Part shown: piece after piece, positions 10,548-22,235 of the stretch
How the letters are laid out: each line of letters opens with the position of its first letter
How positions within the stretch are numbered: the first letter of the stretch is position 1
Origin: Beroe forskalii
Lineage: Eukaryota; Ctenophora; Nuda; Beroida; Beroidae
Direction: 5' to 3'
DNA length: 64,000 bases
NCBI GenBank assembly: GCA_011033025.1
Contig: WFMF01000106.1
Location: 62,001-126,000, forward strand
The notes under the pieces: generated by a model
What the model was told of the DNA's origin: nothing
Database searches by the model: none
The model's input: the letters and a program-made list of their open reading frames with translations, nothing else
Position numbers and translations under genes: made by a program

Positions 10548-10980
10548 ATGCCTTCGGAGGCTAGTCCTGCAGAACGATCAAGATCAAAGGAAGAGCACAC
10601 AATTTACATCAATCTTTTACCACTATGGAGAGGTCAGAAGAAGCAAGGAGTTAGATACAGCGCAGCAATCATGAACTCCATGGCAAACGAGGCTTCAGAA
10701 TCTGACAAAACCATCATAACCAACTACTACAAAGACGAGCTGATGAACGATATGGAGAGTTTATCTGAGGAGGAATACACCCATCACATGAACAAACTGT
10801 GTAAGAAACTATCCCAGAATTTGAAGGGGCTTAGAGCTGGAGATACAGTCCTGAACTTCGGGGGAGATCATTCTATTTCCATGGCAACGGTACAGAAAAT
10901 GTACCACATACACCCAGATCTGAGGGTTATCTGGATTGACGCCCATGCTGACATCAACTCTCCGGAAACCTCGTTGTCAG
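10548..10980 (+). CDS. Arginase exon 1
   Basis: Starts at the first ATG giving a full arginase N-terminus. The same frame is open a little further upstream (basic and serine-rich), so translation could begin earlier. Ends TCA G/gtgcc, phase 1. Confidence 0.8.
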
Positions 10981-12120
10981 GTGCCAACTTATCATTATGG
11001 CTTTTCATTGGTAATCTATTTCACTCAGAGAAATGGGTATGTCTCCCATATAAACGGCTCTGAGTGACGTCACAGATCTGAACGTCAATTTTTCTGTATC
11101 CTAAACCTAACCATTGCCCTAACGAAAACCCTAACCTTAATCCTTATCCTAAACCTGACAAATCCTGACCCTTACCAGAACCCTAACCTTACTGCTTAAA
11201 GCGCTAGATGCGCTTAATTATATTTTCTGAGTGACGTCATTATCATAATTCGAAATGCACATATATAAATAATTTGTCTTTTTTGCAAGAAAACAGGAAA
11301 ATTCAACCAAATCAAGCCGATTTTATTCTAAATACAAACTGTCTGATGTTCATGGCATTGCATGGGTCCTGTTTCCCTGCCCGTCGAATTAATTCCATCA
11401 AATATCAAAAAAAATAAAGTCATTGTCAACTAAAATGGTTCAGTAATACAATGTCTGCAGGTAACTACCACGGAATGCCGGTGTACTACATCAGCAACCT
11501 GTCCGACTTGCACAAGAACAGCAGTCGAGTGGGGCTGGAGAACATAGCCTACATCGGAGTGAGGGATGTCGACGTGGCCGAGATCAAGATCCTGAAGGAG
11601 CACAACGTGAGGAACTACACGAGGGACGAGATCATCAGACGAGGTGAGGACGAGGAAGCGAGGAGGTGGAAATTGATCATTATCTGATCCCACTCGCCAG
11701 CATATCAATCATGGCATTCATAGTAAAATAGTCATTAGATTAGCTCTTACATCTTAAAAGTTGACTCTTAAAATTTGACTCTTACATCATTATCATAGCT
11801 TATTCCGTAACCACCTCTCAAACAGGATCGAGCACTATAATCAGTGAGCTGATAGAGGAGAAGCAGCTACTGCGCTACCCAGTGCACATCTCCTTCGACA
11901 TAGACGCGGTAGATCCCTCGGAGTGCCCAAGCACTGGGACCACAGCCCCCGAGGGGATTACCATCTCCCACGTGGTGAAGCTGATCCGGAGGATCAAGGA
12001 AACCGGGAACCTGGTCTCCATGGACATTGTGGAGTTCAATCCACTGGTGGGGGACGAGAAAGGGATGTGGAGAAAACGGTGGAGTCTATCATGAAGGTCA
12101 TGAGAGAAATAGTGTCATAA
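10548..12120 (+). CDS. Arginase (three exons)
   Basis: Ureohydrolase family; hydrolyses arginine to ornithine and urea at a di-manganese centre. Exons 10548-10980, 11461-11643 and 11826-12120 join in frame through AG/gt...ag borders. The N-terminus (IYINLLPLWRGQKKQGV) aligns without gaps to the arginase GxPFxxGQxxxGV start. Metal ligands are present: GGDHS (His108, with Asp107), DAHAD (Asp131, His133, Asp135) and SFDIDAVDP (Asp230, Asp232). SGNYHGMP matches the substrate loop. About 300 residues is normal for the family. Near 12062 the frame shifts: one frame ends in a junk tail, while the other continues with the expected DVEKTVESIMKVMREIVS and stop at 12120. That is either a real one-base indel or a sequencing error. 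The 3' end is repeated downstream. Mitochondrial or cytosolic location cannot be told. Confidence 0.9.
11461..11643 (+). CDS. Arginase exon 2
   Basis: Acceptor tctgcag. Encodes NYHGMPVYYISNLSDLH through IAYIGVRDVDVAEIK to EIIRRG. Donor GAG/gtgagg. The intron before it holds a CCCTAA-like degenerate patch at about 11100-11200. Confidence 0.9.
11826..12120 (+). CDS. Arginase exon 3
   Basis: Acceptor aaacag. Encodes SSTIISELIEEKQLL, HISFDIDAVDPSECPST, VSMDIVEFNPLVGDEK, then a frameshift into DVEKTVESIMKV and REIVS plus TAA. Confidence 0.85.
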
Positions 12121-12275
12121 CCAGGGAGAAAATAGTGGAGTTTCATGAGAGAAATCGTTTCGTAGCCAGGGGGAAACAGTGAGGTCTATCATGAGGGTCA
12201 TGAGAGAAATAGTGCCTTAGAAAGGGAGAAAACGGTGGATTCTATCATGAGAGAAATAGTGTCCAAGCCAGTGCA
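12062..12275 (+). repeat. Tandem copies of the arginase C-terminal coding end
   Basis: The last roughly 60 bp of the coding sequence (GGGAGAAAACGGTGG...ATGAGAGAAATAGTG) recurs about three more times after the stop codon, with deletions and substitutions. The later copies lie in the 3' UTR. Confidence 0.85.
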
Positions 12276-13442
12276 GCGTTAATTCATACTGAAACTTCGA
12301 ACTTCAAGTTTTGATTAGTGTCAAGTCTAAAAAGGATGTAGATCTAGAGACAAGAGGCAGATCTAGAGATTAGATGCAGCTCCTAGGCCAATGGGGAATA
12401 GAGATTAGAGGATGCATTGACTAAGACTGATTTTATGACTGATTTTAACGAACTTTCTTTAAATTTACAGCTGATTTTTATTACTTATTCGTAGAGGGTA
12501 ACCCACTTATGACGAATGTTTTCTAAATTGTTAAATTGAGATAATAAACATCATTACGCATGCCTATAATTGGCATGACAGGCAAACATTGAACGCGAGA
12601 CATCATCTTAAAACAAGGAATATTAAATAGAATTGGCGGTGCAGAAATTGGTGAAATTCGAAATAGAACCGATCTGATCAAATCGAAAATATTACTCTGA
12701 TTGCTTGAACATTCGCCAATCCTATTTAGAGGTGGATAAAGCATACATGTAGCGAAACAAATATACTGATTTTGCCATTCTAATCAACTATTAAAATCAT
12801 TGTAATTTTTAATTAGAGTAAGATTATAAAATTGAATATAAGTTGCATAATGTTCTAATAATTTACTTTCGACTACATAGCATAAGAAAGACTGATAAGA
12901 AAGATAAGATAACATTTTGGAATCGAAATCGACCATCTTTAACTCTTGGCATCGTTGATTATTGATACGAGATATAATTGTCTAGATGGATGACAGATAG
13001 GAGATACTCATACTGTCTGTTATCAATCATGATAAAATCTCCAATAAATCAGATCATCATGCTAAAGTGATGTCATTTTGAAAAATAACATTATCGTACA
13101 ATTATTTGATAACTTTTTATATTCAATTTTCATTGCTATACAATAACGTGAAGATTTAGAAAAATTACACAGAATATATCAACATTTTCAAAGTTCATCA
13201 AGTTCAAATGTCAATTTCTATTTTGCAAACAATCAAATAAAGTCTTTTTGAGCGAGTGGTCTAAAACTCGGCCGGGTCGGAATGGTCCATGTGTTTCTTG
13301 AGCGAACTTCCCAAATGTTTGATCTGAAAAATTATAAATTTAGATAGAATAATTTATGATTTCTAGAATGTAAGGTTATTATGAACTCAATAAGTCCATA
13401 ATCCCTCCAATAATCCCTAAATACCCCACTTAGGATGTCAAC
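12276..13442. other. Intergenic region
   Basis: AT-rich. An AATAAA at about 12543 could end the arginase transcript. I see no gene or clear repeat. Confidence 0.5.
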
Positions 13443-15011
13443 ATGTCGAGGCTCACCATCACACTCCTAACCCTGCAATGCCTAGCACCCTCTCTCCTCG
13501 CCCTGACCTACAAACACCGCTTTAGGTTCGATGTCTACAACGACAACACAGCCGGCTACTTGTTCGATGTTCAGGACCGGACCTTCAAGTTCGGGTCGGA
13601 AGGTTCGATCCAGGCGCAGGTGTCGTGTAACTTCCCCGGTAACATCTCATGGGGGCTGAACCCGGCCTTCAACCTCTTCCTGTGCGAGGAAAACACCAAG
13701 ACCCGGTGGCTGTACCTCTACCCTGACTGGGGGATGTGTTTCCAGGACTACCACTACTACCACCACTGTTCCATAGACGAGATGAAGCAGACCGGTCCCA
13801 CTTCCTGGGCCTACAACCGGACTATCTCAGAGCCCCAGAACATCGTGGCCCGGATCAGGACCTGCCCCATCTACACGGCCCCCCAAGTTTCCTTCTCCTT
13901 CCTCGGACAGAACTACGTGGTGCGGACTTACAGATGCGAGTATACCGGCATCTTCCTCAACAACGGCAACCAGTCCCGGCTCTCGGAGGACGAGGTGTGG
14001 AGTCCCCTCGTGTACGGGGTCCTCGTGACGATATACGGCACTCTCGTGGCTAAGGGGCTCTACGAGGTGATACGCTACTGGAGGTACCGCGTGAACTGCA
14101 GCTTCCATGTCTACTCGCTGATCCTCTTCAAGTTCCTGAACATCCTCTCCACAGCGCTCTACTACAAGCAGATAGTGTACGAGGAGGATTTGACGAGGGG
14201 CTACGAAGCTTGGCACTTCTGTATGAGCATGACGCAGGCTGGTAAATTCACTGCCTACTACCTGACCATCCTGGCCATGGCGTCTGGGTACTGCATCTAC
14301 AACAAGAAGTTCCCCATGAACTACCGGGTGCATGCTGTGTTGACCAGCCTGCTGTTCACTGTGTTCTTCTACCTGCATGTTATCAATGACAGTTACGTAG
14401 AGGTTCCGCTGGTTGTCATCGTGTCCGCTGCCTACGCTGCCGTTCTGGCGGTCTTCTGGGCATTCCACCTCAAGCGTCTCATGATGGTCAGGTACCAGTT
14501 CCAAGTGGAAATGGCAAACTTCAACAACAACAATGCAGACAACAACGACAGCGAAGGGAGACAGTTTCTAATCGCCAAGGAGCAGATCAAATACAAGGAA
14601 ATCTTGGTGGGTATCGCCTTTGCCGAGATCCTCTCCTTCCTCGCGTTTATCATTGTCTTCGAGTTCTTCCGGGCAGACAACTACCCTATTCCGGGTACTA
14701 CAGGAGTGATAGTAACGGAGTCCTTGGAGCTGGTCCTGATCCTGCCCCTCGCACTGTTCTACAACATGCGGGACTTATCCCGGTACTACCCCAAACCCCC
14801 TCCACCCCCGCTGATACACGTGATCAAGACACCGGGCGAGGGGTACAAGATATCCCTGACTGAGGGCAGCAGACAGCAGGACATGACCAAGGAGCTGTCT
14901 GTGAATGAGGAGACGAGTGAGATCCACATCATCCACATGCCATCGCGGAGTAGTTCTAGTTCTACGAGTATTCCAAGTAGTGCGGACAGCGGGGAACCAG
15001 TCTACATCTGA
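13443..15011 (+). CDS. Seven-transmembrane protein with luminal domain (GOST / intimal-thickness-receptor type)
   Basis: A single uninterrupted 522-codon frame. It has a signal peptide (about 1-20), a cysteine-containing luminal domain of roughly 160 residues with NIS, NRT and NQS glycosylation sites, then seven hydrophobic segments at about 188-206, 221-241, 265-286, 297-314, 320-341, 387-408 and 420-440. The tail has a KPPPPP stretch and a serine-rich end. This plan (signal peptide, beta-rich luminal domain, 7TM) is that of the GOST/GPR180-TMEM145 type. I place it there by architecture only; no signature residue settles the subfamily. The GC-rich codon use and lack of introns differ from its neighbours, so a retrocopy origin is possible. 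Confidence 0.8.
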   Translation: MSRLTITLLTLQCLAPSLLALTYKHRFRFDVYNDNTAGYLFDVQDRTFKFGSEGSIQAQVSCNFPGNISWGLNPAFNLFLCEENTKTRWLYLYPDWGMCFQDYHYYHHCSIDEMKQTGPTSWAYNRTISEPQNIVARIRTCPIYTAPQVSFSFLGQNYVVRTYRCEYTGIFLNNGNQSRLSEDEVWSPLVYGVLVTIYGTLVAKGLYEVIRYWRYRVNCSFHVYSLILFKFLNILSTALYYKQIVYEEDLTRGYEAWHFCMSMTQAGKFTAYYLTILAMASGYCIYNKKFPMNYRVHAVLTSLLFTVFFYLHVINDSYVEVPLVVIVSAAYAAVLAVFWAFHLKRLMMVRYQFQVEMANFNNNNADNNDSEGRQFLIAKEQIKYKEILVGIAFAEILSFLAFIIVFEFFRADNYPIPGTTGVIVTESLELVLILPLALFYNMRDLSRYYPKPPPPPLIHVIKTPGEGYKISLTEGSRQQDMTKELSVNEETSEIHIIHMPSRSSSSSTSIPSSADSGEPVYI

Positions 15012-15686
15012 TATGCGGCGGTTTTGTTATCAATCTTAAGGGAAATCGATGCAAGGGGACTTGAATATCATTAAACTCGTTTGAAATATGGCGGTTAATA
15101 TTTTGCTTTTATTAAGTTATTGATTAACTGGAATTTTAACATTTATTTATTTAAATTTGATATCTATTTCACCACATTTTAATATTTCGATTCAGGATTT
15201 TATCATTTCGTATTGTGTAGGAAATGTCATCATTTATTTTTGATAACACGCATTGTTTGAGTTGTTTTAAAAACCAAGAACAGAAATGCTGAATTTTCAT
15301 CTTTGAAAATCACAAGAAACTCAAAATTTTGAGATTGCGGAGCGAAAAGTAACCAAAGCTACCATTTCATAAATGCAAAAACCCTACAACCGATCACGAT
15401 TACACAAATTGGTGCATGAAACAGCCCCATCTGGGCATCTGGTGCCACTCACTTGACACTTACATGGCCAACTTAGATTTCTGGATGTCAATGTATCTTG
15501 ATTATAAATGCAGTTTCAAGTTTCAGATGATCACTTCACACTAAGTCGAGACTAATATGTGACTCAGTGGACCCTTTTAACTTCGATTTGCAAAGTTGTA
15601 GCACGATTTCATCGTGTAGTATAGACTTTGTAGACTTTATTCACATTTGAACCTTTGAACGTCTGTTCTGCGATTGTGTATAATGA
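15012..15686. other. 3' UTR and intergenic region
   Basis: AT-rich, with no gene or repeat that I can support. Confidence 0.5.
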
Positions 15687-16894
15687 CAGGGCTGGATCCA
15701 GGGTGAAAAAAGTGGGGGGGTTGTAAATTTCGCCAAGGGAGGTGGCGCGCAGCGCCGCAGAGCGAGCTATGGCAGGGGTCTGGGGGCGCAGCCCCCAGCG
15801 GGGTCCAGGGGCAGAGCCGCTGGTGGGGGGTTAGGGGGCGAAGCCTCCCGGAAAATTTTTCAGTAAATTAAGTCATTTTGCTAAAATCTCCTTCATATTT
15901 TTCCATAGAAACCTGGGAATTAAGACTTTCAGTAATTAAATAGACAATATGAGCTAAATTAGGATTCAGGAAACACCTCACATCCATGATTTTTCATATT
16001 TCCTCTGAGACTCATTTTTATTGTTTTTTGTGGTTCGCTCACTTCAGTCGCAAAATTGGAAAATGACCACAAATGAATGCGAATTGCAAGGTATATCAGT
16101 ACTATGCGATTTATAGTCTTAGGTCCTTACTGATTTTTCTGAGCACTGCAAGCGGAAATTTTGAAAGTTCCACATTGAACACAACTAAGGACTACCAATT
16201 TAGCCACATAGATGATAATGAATCACAACATTATATAACAGCCCGCTGCAGACGATAATTTTCAGTGTTTTGGACCCCTGATTGAGTGTCTGACTGTGTC
16301 TACACCAGTTGTGTAACAGCTCGCAACAGCTCACTGCAATCAAAATTTTCATGGGTTTTTCGCATTTGAATCTACCTCCAAAGTCAATTTGGTGCCGGCT
16401 GTTTCGGACTGGCTCTGTCTTGACCAGTGCAGCAAGCAGTTGTTTAAAATAATTTGATCAAAACAGCCCACCGCAGGTGAAAATTTTAGGGTTTTTTGCG
16501 TCCAAATATTGAAAATTATGTGTTACCCCAGTTAGCAAGTTTTCAGTTTCAAATACATAATTTTCAATATTTGGATGCAAAAACCCTAAAATTTTCACCT
16601 GCGGTGGGCTGTTTTGATCAAATTATTTTAAACAACTGCTTGCTGCACTGGTCAAGACAGAGCCAGTCCGAAACAGCCGGCACCAAATTGACTTTGGAGG
16701 TAGATTCAAATGCGAAATGGGGTTAGAACTGGCTAAAGAATAATGAAGTCAATGAACTCTCCGTGTACATAAAACATAACAAATATTACAACCCCACTCT
16801 AAAACCAACAACCCCACAACCCCACTACAACCCCACTCAAGAAAAAGTGGGGGGGTTGCAACCCCTCCAAAACCCCATTGTAGATCCATCCCTG
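15687..16894. mobile_element. hAT-like non-autonomous DNA transposon
   Basis: Flanked by the exact 8-bp duplication TATAATGA (15679-15686 and 16895-16902). The ends are inverted: CAGGGCTGGATCCA on the left, and CAGGGATGGATCTA on the complement of the right end. An 8-bp duplication with CAGGG ends is typical of hAT elements. No transposase frame. Next to the left end is a GC-rich block (15730-15855); inside is a long hairpin at about 16355-16716. Confidence 0.85.
16355..16716. repeat. Near-perfect inverted repeat (hairpin)
   Basis: Arms of about 165 bp (16355-16520 and 16556-16716) are nearly identical and separated by about 35 bases. It lies inside the hAT-like element. Confidence 0.85.
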
Positions 16895-17039
16895 TATAAT
16901 GATAACATCTTCAATCTTCATCACAAGTCTTTCATCTGAAGAAAAACAGCGTAGATACTTAGTGCGTCAACTGTCAGTGTAATGATAGCATCACACCTAC
17001 TGCAGCTCATTGATATGCTGTACACGACAGTAGAGAGGG

Positions 17040-17240
17040 ACAGCAGCTTTGAGCAAAGGGACGGTAGGGTACAGCATGGGGACAGTAGGAGGGGACAGGA
17101 GGAGGGGACAGTGGGAGGGGACAGGAGGAGGGGACAGGAAGAGGGGACAGGAGGGGGTCAGCATGGTGACAGTAGGGGAGACAGCATGGGGTCAGCATGG
17201 GGTCAGCATGGGGAAAGTAGGGGTCAACATGGGATAGTAG
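17040..17240 (+). repeat. GGGGACAGGAGGA minisatellite
   Basis: Purine-rich tandem units of about 13-15 bp (GGGGACAGGAGGA, GGGGTCAGCAT). The short open frames over it are repeat artefacts. Confidence 0.75.
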
Positions 17241-18729
17241 GAGTAAGGAAGGTCAGGGGACACCAAATTATATCCTCGGAGAGATGGTGGACATCCTTAC
17301 CTTCACTTGCCTCAATACAGCTATGATATAATAGATGAAATCTCATGAATCACTTTTCAGCCAATAGCAATTCAACTAACTTTTAACAGTATCCAATCAC
17401 CAGGCTTACAGTTGAAGTAGAGAGCCACTTTAGCGCTCTCTATTATACATGGAATTCGGACATGAAGTGATGGTGTTTTATATTGAGTGGTAGTTCCGAC
17501 CTCTTTATTTCCACGTACACTGTACATTTACAGTGTATAGTGTGCATTGAAACATCGCGACCCCAGTGCCCCATTGTGTTGCTGTTTGTTTCGATGAGTT
17601 AGGTATTTATATCTTGGGAGCGTTATTGTATGGTTCCCTTGTTTGCCTTTGATTGTGATTTGTGCAATGATAGAACAATAGACCACTCTCTTTCACGGTA
17701 ATCCTGTGCTCTCGTTATATCATTCGCTTCTCATTCTATGGACTATTGATATTCCTCGTTTGGATCCGAATCCCGAATTGAAGCCATATTTCTGAATTAT
17801 TATGTTCATGAGGAATGATTTTGGGTATTCAGTGTAGCGATTAGGATCACCCTTCTGAAATTCATCAACCCTCAATTTGCTAATTTGATTCACAGTTCGC
17901 GCCCACTGCAAAGCCTCTTGTAAAGGCATGGTGTAGCTGACTTTGCAACTTTCTTAGAACCACATTAATTTCATTACCCAAACATCTTTCCATGAGCTGG
18001 GAAATTTCTAAAATAATCAGAATTAGATTGATTTTACCGTTGAGAGTGTCGGGTTACTGTCGGATTTTATCGTTGCTATTGCTAAAATTAGAAGATATTA
18101 CGCATGAAATTATCCAGAACAAGTTTGATGCCTATGAAATGCGTTCTGCTTTAAATTTGTATGTGTTTCTCTGCTCTAACCCTCTTGTTCCATGGCCAAA
18201 TAATTCACTGAAATAATATGGCCATACTTTTTCTGAAAAATATATTTTTCAGCTCAACCTGTTCCATGCCCATATAATTTTTGCGCCGCGCAAATTACGT
18301 AATTAAATCACTGTCCAAGCATTGAAACATTAACCCCTCAGTATTCAGTCAACTGATGATTGGTGCATTAACCAATCAGATTGAGCAATATGAGTGTGTT
18401 ATCCATATAGCATTTTATTTCTATTCAATGCACGTAAAGTTGGCCTTGTCTTCATTCCGATTCACCTAGACCCTATAGTGCACACAGCACAGTCGAAATG
18501 ACAAGGCCTACTACAGCAGTACAGCCTATATGAACTTATAAAGGGTAAAGTATACACGGCCAACGCCCAAAGAAGCAGCAAACTGGGATGTGTTTTTGTC
18601 GAGAGTGAAAAATCGCGTGGCCTTGTCCCCTACTTGCATATTCCAAAATCAAATCTTACTACTTATAATTCTTCCTCATATATAAATTAATAAATATATA
18701 TCTGTCTGTCCGGTCTTCCTTATATAAAC
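17241..18729. other. Intergenic region
   Basis: No gene recognised. A short minus-strand frame at 17720-17929 has no family match that I know. Confidence 0.45.
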
Positions 18730-19710
18730 AGGATTAAACAGGATTAAACAGGATTAAACAAATTATGATCAAATTACAATCGTAATGTCTGATCCCTATA
18801 TAAAAGAAACGTTAAAATTATATCAAGGTGATCAATTTAAAACAAACGTAAATGAGTAAAAGTGAAACAAATTTAAATTAAATGATAATGACGCAAAAAT
18901 TTAAGTGAAAAACAACATCTAGACTCTAAATTAACAAGGCAACGTCACACTCAGATAAAAAAAACGTACAATAACCCAATTAAATAATAAAGTGAATCAA
19001 AATTAAAAGTAATAAGTTAGACATATAAAGCAAACACAAATCATTCAAAAAATGCTCAAAGAATTTACACTGAAGAAAAGCCTTAAAAAGTCCATTAGTT
19101 CATGTAACATTACACATACATAAGTACATAAAGAAGAGTCTCAATTCTGGTGATTTTGGCAATAATTCAATTGGTGTTTTCGGCAGAATCATCCTTCGGG
19201 AATCTTAGTTTGTGACACCGGTGCAGGAATCTTGCCAGTTCTTTTACATGAAGGGGGTGTGAGAAGATATCTTTGTAGTGATGATTCTTGATGAGGTTCT
19301 GAGTCACATCCCATAAGGTGTTCCTTGGCTTATCATAGAGTGAACAAACATTGAGAAGGTGGTTTTCATCTTCTATGATTGGCTCAAAGAAGGGCAGTTT
19401 GCTGAGGAGGAAAACATCTTCGGTACAGCAATGAGGGCATGTTCTGTTGGCAATGTCCTGCCTTTGGGAGCCGTACCTTCCGGTTTCTACTCTGAGTTGA
19501 TGGGAGCTTGAACGAAGCTGGGCTATGCGCCGGGTTTCATTTCTTGACAGCCAAATGGTTAAGTAGCATTCGATTTCGAACTTTTCTTTGAAATTGTTGT
19601 AGAAAGTCAATTTGGCATTTGTTTCTTTCTCACGTTTCCAGGTAGCAATGAAGAATGCTCTAAGATTACTCCTAATTTGACTAGGGTAGACATTTTCTGC
19701 TCTTCTGGAT
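18730..19710 (-). mobile_element. LINE copy B, 3' fragment (minus strand)
   Basis: The same family as copy A: the 3' tail of TTTAATCCTG units, then the 3' UTR and the C-terminal ORF2 ([45 protein letters not shown]). It breaks off at about 19710, where copy A continues. The ORF at 19167-19610 preserves the reading frame that copy A has lost. Confidence 0.9.
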
Positions 19711-21643
19711 AGTCACAGACCTCTCTGACACCACTCAGTACCCAATCAAGCATACCGATGATCGGAAGTACCAGTGACGTTTGACACCACCAGATATATA
19801 GACATCACTTAGAGGAGTAGGCACACCCGATTAAAATATGATAAGAACTACAGTACTACATTGTACTGTACGAATTGCTGAAGCGAATGTTGAACGGTGG
19901 CCGGAGGCCACGGGCCCTGCTAGTTTAATTATTAAAGAGAGAACCGGTCAGTCATGGATCGGCAACACTTTTAAATGCCCCGGCACCTTGCTGCCACTAC
20001 ATTACACATCTGTTGCGGAGAGCGAACACGTTTGCAACTTACCTTCGTGCCTGTTCACCGCTAACCCTAATGTGGGGCTGTACAGTGCAAGTGTAGATAC
20101 CTTCATGGCGTTAAAGAGGCTGAAACAAGGCAAAAGGTTACCTACACCATCACCATCTGCAGCGACTTCTGCTATGATGTGTGTGTCTACTGAATTCTTT
20201 CAATACTTCAATAGCTTTCAAAGGCAGACTCCATAGATACCATAGACCAGTAGTGATGTGTTTTAAGTCTGGGCACGCCTTCACTGGGCTTTTTACCGAT
20301 TCCCTGTCAAAGCTCACTAGTTCCAAAGTTATAATCCTAAACCTTTACCCTTACTACGCTAGCCCTAATTCTAACTCTAACTCTTATCTTAACTTTATGT
20401 TTGATTGTTTGCGCCTAATCTAAACACTGATTTTAGAGTAGGCCGTAAACACTAGATTTAGAGGACAGTTTTATCAGACAAATTTTTGCTCGCTCACTAT
20501 GTTACCTTCACCGAATGAGCGATTGAGTGAATGGGATAGGTACCAAGTAGGTACAAATCTCATTGAATAATGAATATAGGTAGGCGTCCATATGCGGCTC
20601 AAATTGGCGGATTCTACCGTTCCAGTGCCGTTGGCCAATACCAAATAGTAATGATCACGGTAATGATGTAGTCAATGCAAACAATTCGGATTGTATGTAT
20701 ATGCTGATATGGCCTGAGACCTGTGGTGGGCTCACAAAATTACATGAATGGCTGTGTTCACTGTTCTGCATAAAGCTTTAATCAATGCGTTTAAGGCCAG
20801 AAGTGGCCTATGCAGACACTGAGTGAGGCTTTATAATAAAGCCTAACAAAGTATCAGCGGCCAAAAATGATAAAATGACTTCATTGAATTGATTGAGTAT
20901 GACCTGCATGGGTCAGTACACGGCCTCATTAGTCTGATCACGGCCTCATTAGCAGTTTCTCCGAGGCCGTGGTTCACAAATTATCAAGTTAAATTATTGT
21001 CTTTAACATGGCCTATATACAATGACCTAAATATGATTTGATTGTTCTTATTCAATGAACTTTTTTAGTTTCATATTTCCCAATTGCGAAATCAAGAGTT
21101 TTTATTTCCTCGATCCGCCTTGATCAAGGTCAATGCTGAACGAGCCTGAAGTCGGGTGTAGAGTGTTGAATGTAAACAATTACCTCATTAACACACAAGA
21201 ATACCCGGGTACATGTCAAAATTCAATTAAGCGTATCAATTAGAACGCGATCTAGGTGCCCACTACCCATATATATGAGTAAAAAAATTTAATATGTGCC
21301 GGCTCGCACATATTTTTTCGACCGAATTATATCAGTAAAATCGTAAAAATATGGGTAAAAAATATCAGAAAATAAATATCACTGATATATATGAGTGGAA
21401 ATATGGCCATGGAACATAGGGGTTAATCCGATTGGCTGCCCCAATCGCTCTGCACGAGAGCATTCTGAACTTATACACAGAATCGAGATGATTAAGGGCC
21501 AAAATCCACCAGAAATTTTAATTCAAATCGTATGGAGGACGCCGTCCCCCCCCCCCCATACGATCACCAGTCGGGGTGAACGTCAAATGGCAATAAAAGT
21601 AAAACTTTTACAAATCACAAGGGGATCTTAAATTGTAAACTCA
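19711..21643. other. Intergenic / intronic region
   Basis: Contains a degenerate CCCTAA-like patch at about 20335-20400. No gene recognised. The last syntenin exon would be expected on the minus strand to the left of 21644, but I could not find it. Confidence 0.4.
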
Positions 21644-21809
21644 CCATGTGATCGTACACGAACTTCGGCATGACAGTGACCGTGACAGTTTGCCCGACTT
21701 CCTGGATAACTTTGAGGATTTTCTTGTCGCTCAGCCCGACCACGTTCCGTGCGTCAATCTCGACGATGTAGTGGTCTGTGAGCATGCCGTTACGAGCTGC
21801 AGACGAGTC
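21644..21809 (-). CDS. SDCBP: Syntenin PDZ2 exon (partial gene)
   Basis: On the minus strand this reads DSSAARNGMLTDHYIVEID, ARNVVGLSDKKILKVIQE, then VGQTVTVTVMPKFVYDHM, ending at a consensus donor ATG/gtgagt. It matches the second half of syntenin PDZ2 (human: IVKDSSAARNGLLTEHNICE and on to TITIMPAFIFEHI). Syntenin is a PDZ adaptor that binds syndecan tails and ALIX. The bases just before the acceptor AG also encode IVK, the residues expected just upstream. No other syntenin exon was found here, so it could be an isolated exon between long introns or a fragment. Confidence 0.82.
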
Positions 21810-21814
21810 CTTGA

Positions 21815-22140
21815 CGATAGAAGAATGTGTTAGAGGGTGAGAGAGGAGAGGTGGGGGTGATAGGTACAGAATACGGGGTTTGCAATGTGTGGAGGAGTAG
21901 GGGTGACAAGATGTGAAGGAGTAAAGCGTGTGAGAGAGTAGAGGTATGACTTGTGAAAGAGTAGGGTATGGTTGGAGTAGGGTGTGACAAGATGTGACGA
22001 ATTAGAGGGGGTGACAAGGCGTGAGCGAAAACGGGTGTGTGATAGGAATCCAGGGAGTAGGGGGCATGGGGCCCTAACGGGTGTTACAGAATGAGAGATA
22101 TTGGGGAAGGTATTAGATAGGTTGTGGATATGAAAATCAA
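21815..22140. repeat. Degenerate GTGA/AGAGTAGGGG repeat
   Basis: Purine-rich sequence with loosely repeated GTGACAAGATGTGA and AGAGTAGGG units. Open frames on the minus strand follow from the bias. Confidence 0.45.
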
Positions 22141-22189
22141 TATTTCTCATTCAGTAAGCAAAAGTTGGATTATCTGAAGGAGGAAAGAC

Positions 22190-22235
22190 ATGACAAGTTA
22201 TGAGCCAGTTGGACACGCCGGTGAAGGATGGTGAG
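22190..22235 (+). CDS. Possible short 5' coding exon
   Basis: ATG with MTSYEPVGHAGEG, followed by a consensus donor (TG/gtgagt). It looks like a first coding exon but has no partner in the window. Weak. Confidence 0.2.

Noticed and set aside
13827-14504. 225-codon minus-strand frame inside the seven-transmembrane gene
   Set aside because: Shadow of the real plus-strand gene, with no hydrophobic or domain pattern.
17007-17326. Frames over the GGGGACAGG repeat
   Set aside because: Compositional artefact of a purine-rich minisatellite.
17720-17929. Minus-strand 69-codon frame starting MPLQEALQWARTV
   Set aside because: Looks somewhat protein-like, but no family, splice sites or neighbours support it.
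21648-21833. Plus-strand frame over the syntenin exon
   Set aside because: Antisense shadow of the PDZ2 exon.
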